This document shows, one piece after another, positions 63,947 through 64,000 of a stretch of 64,000 nucleotides of DNA; positions within the stretch are counted from its first letter, which is position 1, and every line of letters begins with the position of its first letter. A program made the translations under genes and the position numbers. This stretch comes from Peteryoungia wuzhouensis (GTDB lineage Bacteria; Pseudomonadota; Alphaproteobacteria; Rhizobiales; Rhizobiaceae), in NCBI RefSeq assembly GCF_003205195.1, contig NZ_QJRY01000001.1, positions 806,001 through 870,000 on the forward strand. Direction: 5' to 3'. The notes under the pieces are model-generated. The model was not told the DNA's origin. It did no database searches and saw only the letters and a list, made by a program, of their open reading frames with translations.

Positions 63947-64000
63947 ATCGCATCGTTTCACAGTCTTGGCTGGATTGCTGGCCGGTGTCTCAGTTGCAGC
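63918..64000 (+). CDS. Possible further gene cut by the right edge
   Basis: A frame opens at TTG 63918 behind GGAGGGA, overlapping the helicase stop, and reads MSASNNSFRKSHRFTVLAGL then LAGVSVAA, a basic then hydrophobic start like a signal or membrane segment. It runs off the window, so it cannot be confirmed. Confidence 0.35.
   Translation, partial: MSASNNSFRKSHRFTVLAGLLAGVSVA

Larger units (their letters stand above)
43089..64000. mobile_element. Putative genomic island at tRNA-Thr (right end not seen)
   Basis: The region from tRNA-Thr rightwards holds an integrase, a serine recombinase, unusual regulators, a DUF2293 gene, a restriction-modification operon and a toxin-antitoxin pair, with AT-rich stretches that differ from the core. 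I could not find a second copy of the tRNA-Thr 3' end in the window, so the right boundary is either beyond 64000 or degenerate. tRNA-Ser at 58435 may mark an internal junction. Confidence 0.65.

Noticed and set aside
43089..64000. Search for a second tRNA-Thr end (attR) and for a CRISPR array
   Set aside because: No repeat of the tRNA 3' segment and no regularly spaced repeat of CRISPR type could be seen by eye.

Overview
This window is a piece of a high-GC alphaproteobacterial chromosome, most likely from the family Rhizobiaceae. The evidence is a rhizobial-type flagellar/chemotaxis locus containing cheT and the LuxR-type visN/visR pair, the conserved murA-DUF2948-hisD-UPF0262-LMWPTP-infA-maf-yacG order, RirA-type IRO boxes (TGA-N9-TCA), and EcfG-type promoters (GGAAC-N16/17-CGTT). 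No genus can be named from the sequence alone.

Region 1 (1-17431) is motility. motA (cut by the left edge), fliM, fliN, fliG, flhB and a small conserved gene run on the + strand. They converge with visR, visN, fliF and a compact che operon on the - strand: globin-coupled mcp, STAS protein, cheY1, cheA, cheW, cheR, cheB, cheY2, cheD, cheT. Many genes overlap by 1-4 bases, which suggests translational coupling.

Region 2 (17432-31878) is a stress and storage neighbourhood: ku-ligD, a second ku, a DUF2934 gene coupled to glgA, several small proteins, an HWE-type histidine kinase, a BON protein, treZ and a GH25 lipoprotein. Five exact and three near-exact EcfG-type promoters sit just upstream of these genes. 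The block therefore looks like a local cluster of the general stress regulon.

Region 3 (31879-36572) is an iron module: a periplasmic binding protein, two FecCD-type permeases and an ATPase, converging with a SAM methyltransferase gene. An IRO box lies in front of each transcription unit.

Region 4 (36747-43088) is core genome: tRNA-Phe, the housekeeping run from yacG to murA, and tRNA-Thr.

Region 5 (43089-64000) looks like a genomic island entered at tRNA-Thr. It holds a tyrosine integrase, tandem paralogous HTH proteins, a DUF2293 protein, a repeat-bearing non-coding kilobase, a serine recombinase, a widespread island hypothetical, and a type I restriction-modification operon extended by a metallopeptidase and a membrane protein. 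Beyond these lie a divergent PD-(D/E)xK/DUF5655 gene with a membrane/coiled-coil partner, tRNA-Ser, a Panacea-type toxin-antitoxin pair, an AT-rich membrane protein, and an SF1 helicase-nuclease fusion. No right-hand attachment site is visible, so the island may run past the window. The best candidates for unfamiliar biology are the helicase-nuclease with its 8-bp leader repeats, the repeat cluster with the paired regulators, and the nuclease/coiled-coil pair beside the restriction operon.
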